From Wenjunlia tyrosinilytica (lineage in GTDB: Bacteria > Actinomycetota > Actinomycetes > Streptomycetales > Streptomycetaceae), in assembly GCF_014646055.1 (NCBI RefSeq), contig NZ_BMMS01000035.1:1-64000 (forward strand): a stretch of 64,000 nt of DNA, given 5' to 3'. The translations under genes were made by a program, and so were the position numbers. Positions 19,122 through 29,207 of this stretch are shown piece by piece (position 1 is the first letter of the stretch; every line of letters starts with the position of its first letter). The notes under the pieces are model-generated. The model was not told where the DNA came from and searched no databases. It saw only the letters and a list, made by a program, of their open reading frames with translations.

Positions 19122-19316
19122 GTGAACGACATCCTCCTGCGGGTGGCCAAGGGCCACGCCACCGAAGAGGAACTCGCCGCCCTCACCGTCGCCCTGCTCG
19201 CCGGGACCCTCCGCGACCCGGCCCCGGCGAGCTCGGCCGAGCCCCTGCGCCTTCCCAGGCGTGTGGCGCACCGGCCCTCCTACTCCTCCCCGTGCAGCTG
19301 GCTGACCGCCGCATAG
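19122..19316 (+). CDS. Acyl-CoA carboxylase epsilon subunit
   Basis: 64 aa. The start VNDILLRVAKGHATEEELAAL is the conserved AccE/PccE helix that stabilises the carboxyltransferase core of actinomycete complexes. An aaggaac SD precedes GTG 19122, 77 bp after the beta-subunit stop. Its last 37 bp overlap the 3' end of the convergent LAL regulator gene. Confidence 0.85.
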   Translation: MNDILLRVAKGHATEEELAALTVALLAGTLRDPAPASSAEPLRLPRRVAHRPSYSSPCSWLTAA

Positions 19317-22171
19317 CCGGACGGCCCGACAGGGTGACCCTCCTCGTGGGGCGGCGACTGTCCGAGTCGAACGGCCCCGCCCTTCCCGCGGTCGTTCTCG
19401 AGCGCCGAGGCGAGTCCCGCCCGGCCCGTGGTGGACATCTTGCGGTAGCAGTTGGTCAGATGCTTCTCCACCGCCCGCCGCGACACTCCGAGCGCATCGG
19501 CGATCGCCTGGTTGGTGAGACCGGAGACCGCCATCTCGGCCACCTTGCGCTCGGCCGAGGTGAGCTGCGTCGGGACGGCCGAGGGAGCCGCGGAGCCCAG
19601 CAGTGCCCCGGCCCTGGAGCTGATCCACAGCACGCCGCATTCCACGGCCAGCTCGTAGGACCGCCGCAGAGCGGCCACGGACTCCACCGTCGCCCGGGGC
19701 ATCAGCCTCTCGCCGAGGCACAGCAGGGCCTTGCTCAGCGCGAAACGGTTCGCGGAGCCCTCCAGTACCTCGACGGCCTCACGCAGCAGCGTGATCCCGA
19801 CCGCTCCCCCCACCACCTTGCCCCGCAGGACCAGCGCCTGGCCCACGGCCGAGGGCGCCCCCCAGCTCCGGGCCATCTCCAGTTCCTGACGGCTCAGCTG
19901 ATCCGCGCGTCTTCGCTCTCCGAGCTCCAGCAGACTGGGCACCGCCCAGGAGGCCCAGGGCAGTTGCGCCGGGTTGCGCCAGCCGGCCCGCTCCATGTCG
20001 TGGCGTGTGTCCAGGAAGTACTCCAGTGCGGTGGGGTGGTCCTGCCGCATGGCTGCCTCGGCCCCCCGGATCATGGTCAGCACGGCGGACAGGTAGCGGT
20101 TGTGCTGCCAGGAGCGGGGCGTGCTCACCAGCTCGTCGACGAGTGACAGCTCACGTGTGTGCAGCGCTGTCAGGGCCAGGACGATGGCCGAAGCGGTGGT
20201 CGGCTCCTCGGAACCGACCACCGCCGCCGCCTTCAGGGCCTGGGTCCTGGCCTTCTCGATCCGGCCCTGGGCGAGCAGCACCACGGCCTGCTCGCTGAGG
20301 ACGATCGACTGCTCCACCCGGCCGCCCTGGCGGACGGCCTCCGTCAGGGCCGTCTCCAGCCAGGGCAGCACCCCGTCCACCGAGTCCGCGGCGACCAGGG
20401 AGGAGACCACGTACGGCAGGGCCGTGTGGACATGCGCGCTGGAGGCGGGCTCGTGCTCGAGTATCCGGTGCGCCAGCCGCGCCACGCGCTCGGCGGGCAC
20501 ACCGATGGTGATGGTGGCCGAGTGCAGGAGCGCGGCCAGCAGCTCCCGCCCCGCCGAGCCCGACAGATCGGGATGCGGACCGAGTTCCTCCAGCCGGGGC
20601 ACGGCGCCGGACAACTGCTCCGGGTCCCAGGTGGAGGCGGACCTGAGTCTCGCCTCCAGCCGAAGGGCGAGTTCCCGCTTGGTTCCCCGCAGCCCCTCCA
20701 GCGGGCCGAGGTCCTCCGCCACCTGGCGGATCAGACCGTCCACCGGCAGCAGGGTTTCGGCGAACGCCACGGGAGTCAGCTTGGTCACCGCCTCCGCCCG
20801 CTCCTGCGCCGACGGGAGAAGCGGAATCGCCTGGGAGATGCGCCGCACCGCGATGGACAGCGCGAAGCTGCGCTCGGCGGTCGCCAGCTCCACGAGCAGC
20901 CGGGCCCGGGCCACGTCGTGCGGCGGGCGGTCCAGCAGGGCCCGGCGCAGGTAGCGGGCAGCGGTCTGCGGGGCACCGCGCCGCAGCGCCGTGTCGGCGG
21001 CGGACCGCAGCGCCGAGACGGCCCATGTGCCCAGGTGGGCGGTGGCGGACAGTAGATGGGAGGCCACCTGCTCGGCCGGACGTCCCTGCGCCTGGAGGAG
21101 TTCGGCGGCCCGCAGGTGCAGCCGGTCGCGCTCGGCCGACGGTGTCGCGTCCTGCACCACGCCCCGGACGACCGGATGAGTGAACCGCAGCCTGCCGCCG
21201 CCGGTGACCACGTCCAGCCGGTGCAGCTGCCGCAGGCTCTCATCACGGTCGACCGCGTCCAGTCCGGCGAGCCGGCCCGCCAGGTCGCGATCCGACTGGT
21301 CGTCGAGCAGCGCCAGCGCGCGGGCCATGGCCACGGCGGCGGGCTGCTGGTTCTCCAGGCTCAGCAGGATGCGCCGCTTCAGCGCGGCGGGCCGAAGCGA
21401 GGCCACGACGGGTGCCTCGGCCGCCGTCGGCGCCACGCCCCGGGTCCGGCACTCGTGCAGCATCGACATCAGGTGCAGCGGATTGCCCCGCGAGATCCGG
21501 TGGAACTCCGCGGCGAACTCCGGTTCCACGGGACGGGCGAAGCTCCGCCGCAGCAGTGATCGCGTGGCCAGCGGATCGAGGGGCGCGGGCAGCAGCGTCG
21601 AGTCCACCCGGGCGGTGATCCTGCGGACGGCGGGCTGCTCGGCCGAGGGCTCACCCTCGCACAGGGTGCACACCAGCAGCATCCGACTGCGCGGCAGCTG
21701 CCTGACCAGCTGGTCGAGCCAGGACAGGGACGCCTCGTCGGCCCAGTGCAGATCGTCCACCAGCAGGACGAGTACGCGGTCCTCGCTCATGTTCCGGGTC
21801 AGGGAGAGCAGGCCGCCGCGAACCGCCGCGTCGCCCGACTCGGGATCCGAGGGATCGCCGCGGAAGACGGAGAGGGCGGATCCCGCGGCATCGGACATCC
21901 AGCCGTGCAACTGCCCGCACGAGGCCAGCATCAGGGCGGGTTCGAGCATCTGCCGGATCACACCGAAGGTGAAGTCCTGTTCCATGGGCGCCGCGTGGGC
22001 CCGCAGCACCAGCACGTCCCGTCGTACGCACAGCTCGCCGATCTCCGAGAGCAAGCTGGACTTGCCTATCCCCGGTGGACCACTGATGAGGAGCGAGGCA
22101 CCCTGCCCGCCTGCCGTGCGGCGCAGGGCCGCAGCCGCCAGGTTCAGTTCGCTCTGCCGCTGAAGCAACAT
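19280..22171 (-). CDS. LAL-family (AAA-TPR-LuxR) transcriptional activator
   Basis: 963 aa, typical LAL length. Walker A GPPGIGKS (31-38) is intact; Walker B is LVLLVDDLHWAD near 140. A long helical TPR-like middle follows, then a LuxR-type HTH from about residue 870 (TSAERKVAEMAVSGLTNQAI, SRRAVEKHLTNCYRKM). A 38-residue Gly/Pro/His-rich tail extends beyond it. ATG 22171 overlaps the preceding gene by 28 bp and has GGGAGA 9 nt upstream. Last gene of a three-LAL operon; the likely pathway-specific activator of the PKS/NRPS cluster. Of the three it alone has both an intact Walker lysine and an HTH. Confidence 0.92.
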   Translation of the reverse strand: MLLQRQSELNLAAAALRRTAGGQGASLLISGPPGIGKSSLLSEIGELCVRRDVLVLRAHAAPMEQDFTFGVIRQMLEPALMLASCGQLHGWMSDAAGSALSVFRGDPSDPESGDAAVRGGLLSLTRNMSEDRVLVLLVDDLHWADEASLSWLDQLVRQLPRSRMLLVCTLCEGEPSAEQPAVRRITARVDSTLLPAPLDPLATRSLLRRSFARPVEPEFAAEFHRISRGNPLHLMSMLHECRTRGVAPTAAEAPVVASLRPAALKRRILLSLENQQPAAVAMARALALLDDQSDRDLAGRLAGLDAVDRDESLRQLHRLDVVTGGGRLRFTHPVVRGVVQDATPSAERDRLHLRAAELLQAQGRPAEQVASHLLSATAHLGTWAVSALRSAADTALRRGAPQTAARYLRRALLDRPPHDVARARLLVELATAERSFALSIAVRRISQAIPLLPSAQERAEAVTKLTPVAFAETLLPVDGLIRQVAEDLGPLEGLRGTKRELALRLEARLRSASTWDPEQLSGAVPRLEELGPHPDLSGSAGRELLAALLHSATITIGVPAERVARLAHRILEHEPASSAHVHTALPYVVSSLVAADSVDGVLPWLETALTEAVRQGGRVEQSIVLSEQAVVLLAQGRIEKARTQALKAAAVVGSEEPTTASAIVLALTALHTRELSLVDELVSTPRSWQHNRYLSAVLTMIRGAEAAMRQDHPTALEYFLDTRHDMERAGWRNPAQLPWASWAVPSLLELGERRRADQLSRQELEMARSWGAPSAVGQALVLRGKVVGGAVGITLLREAVEVLEGSANRFALSKALLCLGERLMPRATVESVAALRRSYELAVECGVLWISSRAGALLGSAAPSAVPTQLTSAERKVAEMAVSGLTNQAIADALGVSRRAVEKHLTNCYRKMSTTGRAGLASALENDRGKGGAVRLGQSPPHEEGHPVGPSGYAAVSQLHGEE

Positions 22172-24810
22172 GAGAAGCGGTCTCCCGGTGGGTCTCGTGA
22201 TCGGACGGGGTGGTGGGGGTGGAGCCGTCGGCCGGCCGGAGCTCCACGCGCGGAAGCGGGTAAGCCGGGAGGCCGATCCGCCCCGGGGGCCGCCTCCTTC
22301 GCGCCCGCCGACTGCCTGCGCCGCCCCGCCCGGAACCGGCGAGCCCCCTCCACCTCGCCCATGACCTGCGTATACCGTCCGACCATGGGGGATTCGCGCA
22401 GGCGCCGCACCGCCCGCTCCATCCGGATCGCCGCCTGCGGACCCGTGGAGACCATGGCGGCCCGGTACTCGGCCCATCCGAGTGCGCTCGCGGTGCCCCA
22501 CTCGCGAGCCAGGCGCACCTCTTCCGCCAGGAGGTCGGCCGCCGGTTCCGGATCGCCGCACCGGTGATGGGCCACCGCCGCCAGCGACCGCCAGGGCAGA
22601 AGTCCCGGATTCAGCCATCCCTGGGCGCGCAGCCTGCGGCCGCACTCCCTGGACTCCGCGAGGGCCTCATGGGGCATGCCCTGGTAGAGCCTCAGCATCC
22701 CCCGCGCATACAGCAGATGGGTCCAGGCGAAGCCGTGCTCCGCGCCCGGCGGCAGCTGCTGGAACGCGACGTGCTCGGCCTCTTCCCACCGCTGCCTGGC
22801 GATGTTCACCAGGACCTCCAGGGCGAGCGGGCCGGGGACCATCGTGGGATACCAGCTCTCCCACGGCATGGCGACCCGGGACGCGGACAGATCACGCGCC
22901 GCCGCGTCCACGTCACCGACGCGCAGGCTCAGTTCGCTCCGCAGCAGCAATGCCACCCCGACGAGGGCGGGGGCGTGCCGACGCCTGGCCTCGGCCACCG
23001 CGGCGTCGAGCCCCGCGCGCGCCGCCTGGGGCGCGTCGGCGACACCCAGGGCGCGGCAGGCGAGCAGCCTCGGGTAGAGCGGAAGGCCGCGAGCCGGCGT
23101 GCCCAGCACCGCGGCGCCCAGGGCGCGGACGTGGGCGGCGTGCGTGCCCGCGGCCGCGGCCCGCCAGGCCGAGGCGGCCTGGGCGGTGGGATGCTCCGGC
23201 ACCAGGTCCAGTGGGGGCATGTCCGGGTCCGCGTCGTCCAGGCCGCTTCTTCCCTGCCGGGCGCCGTCGGCCAGCCAGTACAGCCCCAGCAGTACCGGCC
23301 GCCGCTCACTCGGCGGCTTCTCCCAGGCGTGCATCCGGGCGATGGCCTGCCGTGTCGTGGCCGCGTCGCCCAGCGTCAGCAGCAGGTCCGCCGCGCCGAC
23401 GCGGGTGTCGGCGTTCCCCACCCCCGGCGGTGCGGACAGCACCTCGACAAGCCTGCGAAAGGCCGTCTCCGGGGCGACCATGCTCTGGGTCGCGCCCGCC
23501 TCCAGCAGCACTTCCGCACGCTGCACCGGATCCAGGGGTTCGCGCAGCGCCCGCTCCAGGTACCGCGCCGCTTCCGCGTGGTGGCCCGCGGCGCGGCAGG
23601 CATGGGCCGCGCGCCGCAGGACACCGGACACCCACGGGTCGCCCAGCGGCTCGGTGCGCAGCAGCAGCCGGGCCAGCAGGTCGTCGGCGACCGCGGCCCG
23701 GTGCGCCGACCTCGCCGCCTCGCCGAGCAACCGCCGGCGCTCCGCGCCGTCCATCCCGTACAACGCCGGTTCCACGGCCGACGGGAATGACAGTCCAGCC
23801 GCGTCGTCGGCGTCCACGAGGCCCTCGAGGCGCAGAGCCCGCAAGGCGGCGTCGGTGTCGGCGTCGTCCAGTCCGACGAGCCTCGCGACCCGCTCCACCG
23901 GCAGCAGGCCACGGCAGGCGACCAGGCCGCGGAGCAGGCCGAGCGGCCCAGGCCCGAGCCGGCCGGAGAGTTCGGCGACCCTGGTCCCGTTGGCCACGGC
24001 GGCATGGACGGGCAGTTCGGCCCACAGGTCCACCGCGCCGTCGCGGCGCAACGAGGACAGGGTCGCGTTCAGCACCGCGGGGTTGCCGCGGGTCAGCTCC
24101 GCGGCCCGGCCGTACCAGTCGCGGTCCCCGCCACCGACCCGCCCCGCCGCGCACATGGCGCCGACCGCCTGGTGGCTCAGCGGGCCGAGGTGCAGCAACT
24201 GCCCATAGGGCTTGAACGAGTCGATCTGGTCCACCAGCTCGACGCAGCTTCGCGGAAACTCCCCGTTCGTGCCCGAGACCGTGACGGCCAGCGCGAGGGG
24301 CGCCCTCGAGATCCGCCTGAGCAGGGCCTGCAGTACCTGGCGGGACTGGGGGTCGGCCCACTGGACGTCGTCGACGGCGATCATCGTCGGCCGGTCGTCG
24401 GCCGCGGCGAGGAAGACCCGGCACCAGCGCTCGACCAGGTTCCCCCCGACGGGCCGGACCAGGCAGTCCTCGTGGACCGATCGGGGGTCCGGGTCCGGTG
24501 AGCGCTGATCGGTGAGCCGGCGCACCAGGCCGAAGGGCGTGCGTTCCTCCGCGGCGATCCCCCATGCCGTCAGCACCTGGGCCCCGGCGGCCCTGGCGAA
24601 CGACGCCGCCTGCCGCAGGAGACTGCTGCGCCCACTGCCCGGCAGCCCGTACAGCGCCGTCGCCGTCGGCGAGCCCGCTCCGAGCAGACGCGCGAGGTGC
24701 CGCAGCACGGCCTGTTCCGCGTCCCGCCCGAACAGCAGGGACGCCTCGTCCTCCAACGGCCGGCCGAGGCGCCGGTCGCTGCTGCGTGAAGTCGTCAGGT
24801 GTTCGATCAC
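22144..24810 (-). CDS. LAL-like AAA/TPR protein lacking the LuxR HTH
   Basis: 888 aa. The N-terminal ATPase resembles LAL proteins, but Walker A is GLPGSGRS (55-62) with Arg in place of Lys; Walker B is MIAVDDVQWADP. TPR-like helices follow up to GRYTQVMGEVEGARRF. The last 50 residues are Pro/Arg/Gly-rich with no HTH, and neither other frame on this strand restores one. TTA codon 850 (22263-22261) makes translation bldA-dependent in Streptomyces. Starts 18 nt after the first LAL gene and overlaps the third by 28 bp. It may be a non-DNA-binding partner of the neighbouring LALs, or a degenerating copy. Confidence 0.82.
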   Translation of the reverse strand: MIEHLTTSRSSDRRLGRPLEDEASLLFGRDAEQAVLRHLARLLGAGSPTATALYGLPGSGRSSLLRQAASFARAAGAQVLTAWGIAAEERTPFGLVRRLTDQRSPDPDPRSVHEDCLVRPVGGNLVERWCRVFLAAADDRPTMIAVDDVQWADPQSRQVLQALLRRISRAPLALAVTVSGTNGEFPRSCVELVDQIDSFKPYGQLLHLGPLSHQAVGAMCAAGRVGGGDRDWYGRAAELTRGNPAVLNATLSSLRRDGAVDLWAELPVHAAVANGTRVAELSGRLGPGPLGLLRGLVACRGLLPVERVARLVGLDDADTDAALRALRLEGLVDADDAAGLSFPSAVEPALYGMDGAERRRLLGEAARSAHRAAVADDLLARLLLRTEPLGDPWVSGVLRRAAHACRAAGHHAEAARYLERALREPLDPVQRAEVLLEAGATQSMVAPETAFRRLVEVLSAPPGVGNADTRVGAADLLLTLGDAATTRQAIARMHAWEKPPSERRPVLLGLYWLADGARQGRSGLDDADPDMPPLDLVPEHPTAQAASAWRAAAAGTHAAHVRALGAAVLGTPARGLPLYPRLLACRALGVADAPQAARAGLDAAVAEARRRHAPALVGVALLLRSELSLRVGDVDAAARDLSASRVAMPWESWYPTMVPGPLALEVLVNIARQRWEEAEHVAFQQLPPGAEHGFAWTHLLYARGMLRLYQGMPHEALAESRECGRRLRAQGWLNPGLLPWRSLAAVAHHRCGDPEPAADLLAEEVRLAREWGTASALGWAEYRAAMVSTGPQAAIRMERAVRRLRESPMVGRYTQVMGEVEGARRFRAGRRRQSAGAKEAAPGADRPPGLPASARGAPAGRRLHPHHPVRSRDPPGDRFSCCFSGRAN

Positions 24811-24828
24811 AGTCGCCTGTGCCGCTCC

Positions 24829-27702
24829 TCACTGGTTGGGGGAGGGGACACCCTCCCCGCCTTCGGCGAGGACCTCGGTCAGGTCCCCGCGCCGACTCAC
24901 CCCGAGCTTGCGGTAGACGTGCGTGAGGTGCAGTTCCACCGTTCTGCGGGTGATGAACAGGGTTTCGGCGATCTCCGCGTTGGAACTGCCCGCCGCCGCC
25001 AGGGCGGCCACCCGCCGCTCGCTGGCCGTGAGGGCGTCCGCCGGATGGCCGCTCATCGGCCGTGGCCTGCCTCCCGCCGCGGACATTAACTCGTGGGCGC
25101 GTTGCGCCGGCACCTCGGCGCCGCAGCGGATCATCAGGTCCAGCGCCGTCCGCAGCCGGATGCGCGCCGCGCGCTGGTCACCGGCCTCGAGCAGCGCGGC
25201 GCCGAGCGCGAACTCCGCACGGGCGTGGAGCACGCGTGCCGGGGAGTCGGCCAGCACCGCGCAGGCCTCGGCGAGCAGTTCGCGTCCCCTTCGCCCGCCC
25301 GCGGCCAGCCCTCGGGCGAGCAGGACCAGGCCGGTGCTCCGTGAGGTGCCCCAGTTCTTCGCGAGGGCCTCGCCGTGGTCGGCCACCTCCTGTGCCTCGC
25401 CCGTGCGTCCCAGCGTGACGAGCAGGTCCGCGGCGTCCACCCACCAGGGCATGAGCACCGGGTTCTCGGTGCCGTTGAGCCGCAGCATCCTCCCGCAGGC
25501 GCGCAGCGAGAGCAGCGCTGCGTCGAGGAGGCCGCGCTCGCGCTGGAGCGCGGCCCTGATCCACAGGAAGGAGGGGTACTCCCAGGACGAACGCTCCGCT
25601 TCGGGATGGGTCACCTCGGCCAGGACGGCCTCGGTCGCGTCCAGGTCGCGCATCACGAGGATCCCGCTGAGGACGGTCAGCGCGGCGGTGTTCTCCTGGC
25701 CTCCCGGGCGCTCGGAGCTGAGCAGGACGGCGCGCCGGGCGTCCGCCTCGGCGGTGGGCAGGTCGCCGGTGCCGAACCGCACGGCGGCCCGGGTCATCAG
25801 CGCCGCCGTCTCGGAGGTGCTCTCGGTCGGCCCCGCCTCCCGGACGATCTGGTCGAGGATGCCCAACGAGGCCTCGTTGTCGTCGGTGAGGTGGAGGACC
25901 ATGGCCGAGGCGATCAGTGACATGTCGTCCAGCGGTGTGCGCGGACCGGTGAGAGCCGTCCTCATCTGCTCCCGCACTGTGGTCGCGGAGTTGCCGCCCA
26001 GCACCGAGAGCACCGCCTGGGTGAGCCTGAGCCGGCGGCCTCCGGGGCTGTCGTCCTCGGCCTGCTCCGGTGAGCGCGGGTGGGGCAGGGCATCGCCCCT
26101 CTCGCGCACCCAGCCCGCCGAGGAGTGCTCCACGACGCCGCTCATCAGCAGGGCCGATTCGAGCATCGGCCGGTGCTCGTCCTCGATGCCCACCACCCCT
26201 TGCCGGGGGAGCCGCGGTCTGCCGAGCACTTCGGCCAGGAGCCGGGCGGCACGTCCGTTGTGGCCGAGAAGGACCAGGGTGTTCGCGTACCGCATCGTCG
26301 TGGCGGCCAGGTCCTCGCTGTCCTCGCTGCTGGTCAGCAGGATGTCCAGATGCGGCAGGGCGGCGCAGGGATCGGTTGCGGACAGGACCTCGGTCAGCCG
26401 GACCCGGATCGCCCGTACCGATCCGGGGTCGCTGTCCGCGCCCACCGCGAGGGCGTGCGTCAGATAGCGAACCGCGGAGTCGGGACGTCCCGAGTCCTGC
26501 GCGCAGCGGGCGGCGCGGTTGAGGACCTCGAGCATCCACGGCTCGGCGGGTGTGTGCAGGCCGAGGAGCACATCGGCGACCTCGCCGGGGGGACGTCCCG
26601 CGTCCTCCAGCAGGCGTGCCCCGCGGACTCCGAGTGTGTGCAGCTCCTGCTGTTCCACGGACCGCAGCAGGCATTCGCGCAGTGACTCCGAGGCGAACCG
26701 GGAGCCGTCCGGGACGAGGATCTGGCGCTCGTTGAGCCCGGACACCACGCGGCGCACGGTGGGTACCGGAATGTGAGTCAGTTCGCCCAGCAGCTGTGCG
26801 TCGGTGACGCCGAGCACGGCCATGGCGACGAGGAGCGGGGGCACCGGGTACGGCAGCCGCAGAAGGTCGTCGGCGAGGGCCTGCCCGGTCAGGCGCCGAC
26901 TCGTGGTCCGTGCGGCGCCGACGGCGCCTTCGGGATCGCCGCCGAGCTCGTCGAGAAGCTGGTGCAGCAGCGCCGGGACACCCCTGGAGGACTGCGAGCA
27001 CTGGCGGAGGAAGTCGGGTTCCGGGGTGCGCCCGAGGCGCCGCTCGACGACTTCGGCCACCTCGCGGGGGGTCAGAGGAGCCAACTCGATGAGCTCCCAG
27101 TGGCGTTGGGCGAGCAGTCGGGTCAGCGTGCGGGGCTCGAAGGCGGCCGACTCGCTCGGCTGGGTGAGCACGACCATGAGGGGCAGATCGGAGGACCTGC
27201 GCAAAGAGAAGTCCAGGCAGTGCAGGGAGTGCACATCCGACCGGTGGACGTCGTCAATGGCGATGATCAGCGGTCCCTGGGCGGCCAGTTGGGTCACCGC
27301 GCCGTGGAAGCGGCGCGGTGGCATGTCCTGACCCGCCCCGGCCGTCGGTCGGGTGCCGACGGGCGTGCCGAATCCGGCGTCCTTCAGCAAGGCGTGGACG
27401 GTGCACCAGGCGTCGTCCTGAGAGGTGGCCGGACAGCGTGTTCTCAGGACGGTGGAGTGGTGCGCCTGCTCCTGGAGGAACGCGTCCAGCAGGGTGCTCC
27501 GGCCGATCCCGGCGGGCCCGGTGACCAGCGCGGCGGCCCCCCTGATACGTGCCCGCTCGGCGAGCGACGAGAGCACCGCGAGCTGAGCCGACCTGCCGGC
27601 AGGGATGCCGCGCCCGCTCGTGGGGGAGTTCGTCGCAGGCCCGTCGACGGCGGCCGGCCACCCGGTGCGGGCTGTCTCAGGGGTCTTGAGTGGGTCGGGC
27701 AT
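24829..27702 (-). CDS. LAL-family transcriptional regulator with TTA codon
   Basis: 957 aa. Walker A is GPAGIGRS (62-69; Arg replaces Lys), Walker B LIIAIDDVHRSD. A TPR-like central region leads to a C-terminal LuxR HTH from residue 890 (TASERRVAALAAAGSSNAEI, TRRTVELHLTHVYRKLGV). Codon 872 is TTA (25089-25087), just before the HTH, so a bldA mutant should lose the DNA-binding domain. ATG 27702 has GGTGGAG 7 nt upstream. First gene of the three-LAL operon; its promoter must lie in the gene-free 27703-29207 region. Confidence 0.92.
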   Translation of the reverse strand: MPDPLKTPETARTGWPAAVDGPATNSPTSGRGIPAGRSAQLAVLSSLAERARIRGAAALVTGPAGIGRSTLLDAFLQEQAHHSTVLRTRCPATSQDDAWCTVHALLKDAGFGTPVGTRPTAGAGQDMPPRRFHGAVTQLAAQGPLIIAIDDVHRSDVHSLHCLDFSLRRSSDLPLMVVLTQPSESAAFEPRTLTRLLAQRHWELIELAPLTPREVAEVVERRLGRTPEPDFLRQCSQSSRGVPALLHQLLDELGGDPEGAVGAARTTSRRLTGQALADDLLRLPYPVPPLLVAMAVLGVTDAQLLGELTHIPVPTVRRVVSGLNERQILVPDGSRFASESLRECLLRSVEQQELHTLGVRGARLLEDAGRPPGEVADVLLGLHTPAEPWMLEVLNRAARCAQDSGRPDSAVRYLTHALAVGADSDPGSVRAIRVRLTEVLSATDPCAALPHLDILLTSSEDSEDLAATTMRYANTLVLLGHNGRAARLLAEVLGRPRLPRQGVVGIEDEHRPMLESALLMSGVVEHSSAGWVRERGDALPHPRSPEQAEDDSPGGRRLRLTQAVLSVLGGNSATTVREQMRTALTGPRTPLDDMSLIASAMVLHLTDDNEASLGILDQIVREAGPTESTSETAALMTRAAVRFGTGDLPTAEADARRAVLLSSERPGGQENTAALTVLSGILVMRDLDATEAVLAEVTHPEAERSSWEYPSFLWIRAALQRERGLLDAALLSLRACGRMLRLNGTENPVLMPWWVDAADLLVTLGRTGEAQEVADHGEALAKNWGTSRSTGLVLLARGLAAGGRRGRELLAEACAVLADSPARVLHARAEFALGAALLEAGDQRAARIRLRTALDLMIRCGAEVPAQRAHELMSAAGGRPRPMSGHPADALTASERRVAALAAAGSSNAEIAETLFITRRTVELHLTHVYRKLGVSRRGDLTEVLAEGGEGVPSPNQ

Positions 27703-29207
27703 GGGGGGACTCCACCGATCGTACGCGGGGTCTGGGCGCGGAAGAGGGGAAGCGGGACGGTCCGGTGTGTTCCGGGACAGGCATTTCCGCCGATGTGCAT
27801 TCCTCCAAGACATAGCGTCATAAGGCGGGGAGAACGTCGTCGGAGACGGATACGTACCGGACGGCCGCAACGCTCAAGGAGGAGGTCGGCGGCTTGTGAT
27901 AGCGCTCTCGGAGGGGACCCGGACTCGTGGGACCGCCTGCCGCGGTGGGCCCGGTCGACTCACGGGCCGCCCCCGGCGGCCTTGTTCGGGCGATATATCC
28001 GTAAAGCCGGTTTGGTGTCATCCTTGTCCGGGAGGGCCGGCTGCACAGTGGCCGGGATCAGGGTGTTCCGTGCTGCAGTCATGTCGCACTCCGAAAGTGC
28101 AGGATGGCCCGGAGTTTGGAGCTGATCGCTTTGCGATGATCGTGAGGATGTCAGTACAAAAGTAGTGTCGGTATTTGCTGCCGGACAAGGGCTTTGAGGA
28201 TAACTTGAGCTGAATGGACCTTTGTTTGAGCGGGCAACGGACCGAAGATCCGCGGCGCTGCCGGGGCGATCGGGCGGCGCGCAAATGGGCGAATGGCGGA
28301 GCGAAATGGATGCGCGTTGTTGCAAGTTGTTGAGTCCAGAGATGTTGTGTGCGGATTCGAGCGAGCGGGTTTCCGGGTGGGATCGCGGGGGTCGTGTACG
28401 ACACGACAGGACGAAGATGATCACTCCGCGGGGACGGCGTCGCGCACCCGGGGGAGCGCCGGCGTGCGCACTGCGCCGTACGGCGCCGACCGTGCCTGAC
28501 GAGTCGCCGTCGTCCTCACGGCGAGGGACGGGCACCACCGTGAAGGCTCCTTTTCGAACGGAAGGCACCCTCGCCGAGGCCGGCCGGTCGCGCGGTTGCT
28601 CCTCGCGCGACCGTGTTGTCCTCTTCGTGCCGGTTGGGCTTCCGTGGTGCGGACGGGGGTTCCCGCGACGGGGCCCCACGACCCCGATCGCGGGATCCAT
28701 CGTCGACGGGCTTCAGTACCCGGGGGCGGGGATTCCCGCCGGGAGTCCAGGCGTCACGCCATGGTCCGATGTCGCCGTTCCACCGGAGCCGGGGCGTCCC
28801 GACACCGGTGCGACCGCGTTCCCGGCCCCGGCCGGCCGGCGCGGCCTACGAGCTTCCTGCCGCCTCGTCAGAGGCCGTTGGGTGCAGGGTTTCCGGGGGC
28901 CGCAACGAGCGCCGATTCCAAAAGGCTTTTCAGGCTCTGCCCTTGACGGACTTGCGTTCCGGAAATGGCTTGCCGGCTTCCCGCTCCATTGCCGGTCCGC
29001 CGGAACGCGCTTCGATACGGACTTCAGGACATCTCCCGTGTGACACTTTTGGGCAGCGCCGCCCGCGGAGCCGGTGTTCCGATCGCTCCGCCTGTTTTTC
29101 GTTGTTCGTCTGCTGTTTTCCCCGCGACCCGCTCATCACGAATGCGGGGCCGAGCAATTTTCTCAAGTGATGGCCCGGCATGCAATGCCGAAAGAATAGG
29201 GGTTTCC
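27703..29207. other. 1.5-kb gene-free region between LAL operon and NRPS gene
   Basis: No reading frame here has convincing Streptomyces codon bias, an SD or recognisable motifs; base composition is visibly lower in GC near 28010-28350 and 29040-29207. It must hold the promoter of the LAL operon. A small hairpin (arms 29176-29181 and 29185-29190, 3-nt loop) lies 18 bp past the NRPS stop and may help terminate that transcript. Otherwise I see only scattered short direct repeats. Confidence 0.6.

Noticed and set aside
22172-22645. N-terminal extension of the third LAL protein
   Set aside because: It is a low-complexity Gly/Arg/Pro shadow of the HTH-less LAL gene; ATG 22171 with GGGAGA gives a normal LAL N-terminus.
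28222-29043. A 273-codon plus-strand frame in the gene-free region
   Set aside because: No SD, no motif, atypical Arg/Gly/Ser/Cys composition and no Streptomyces codon bias.
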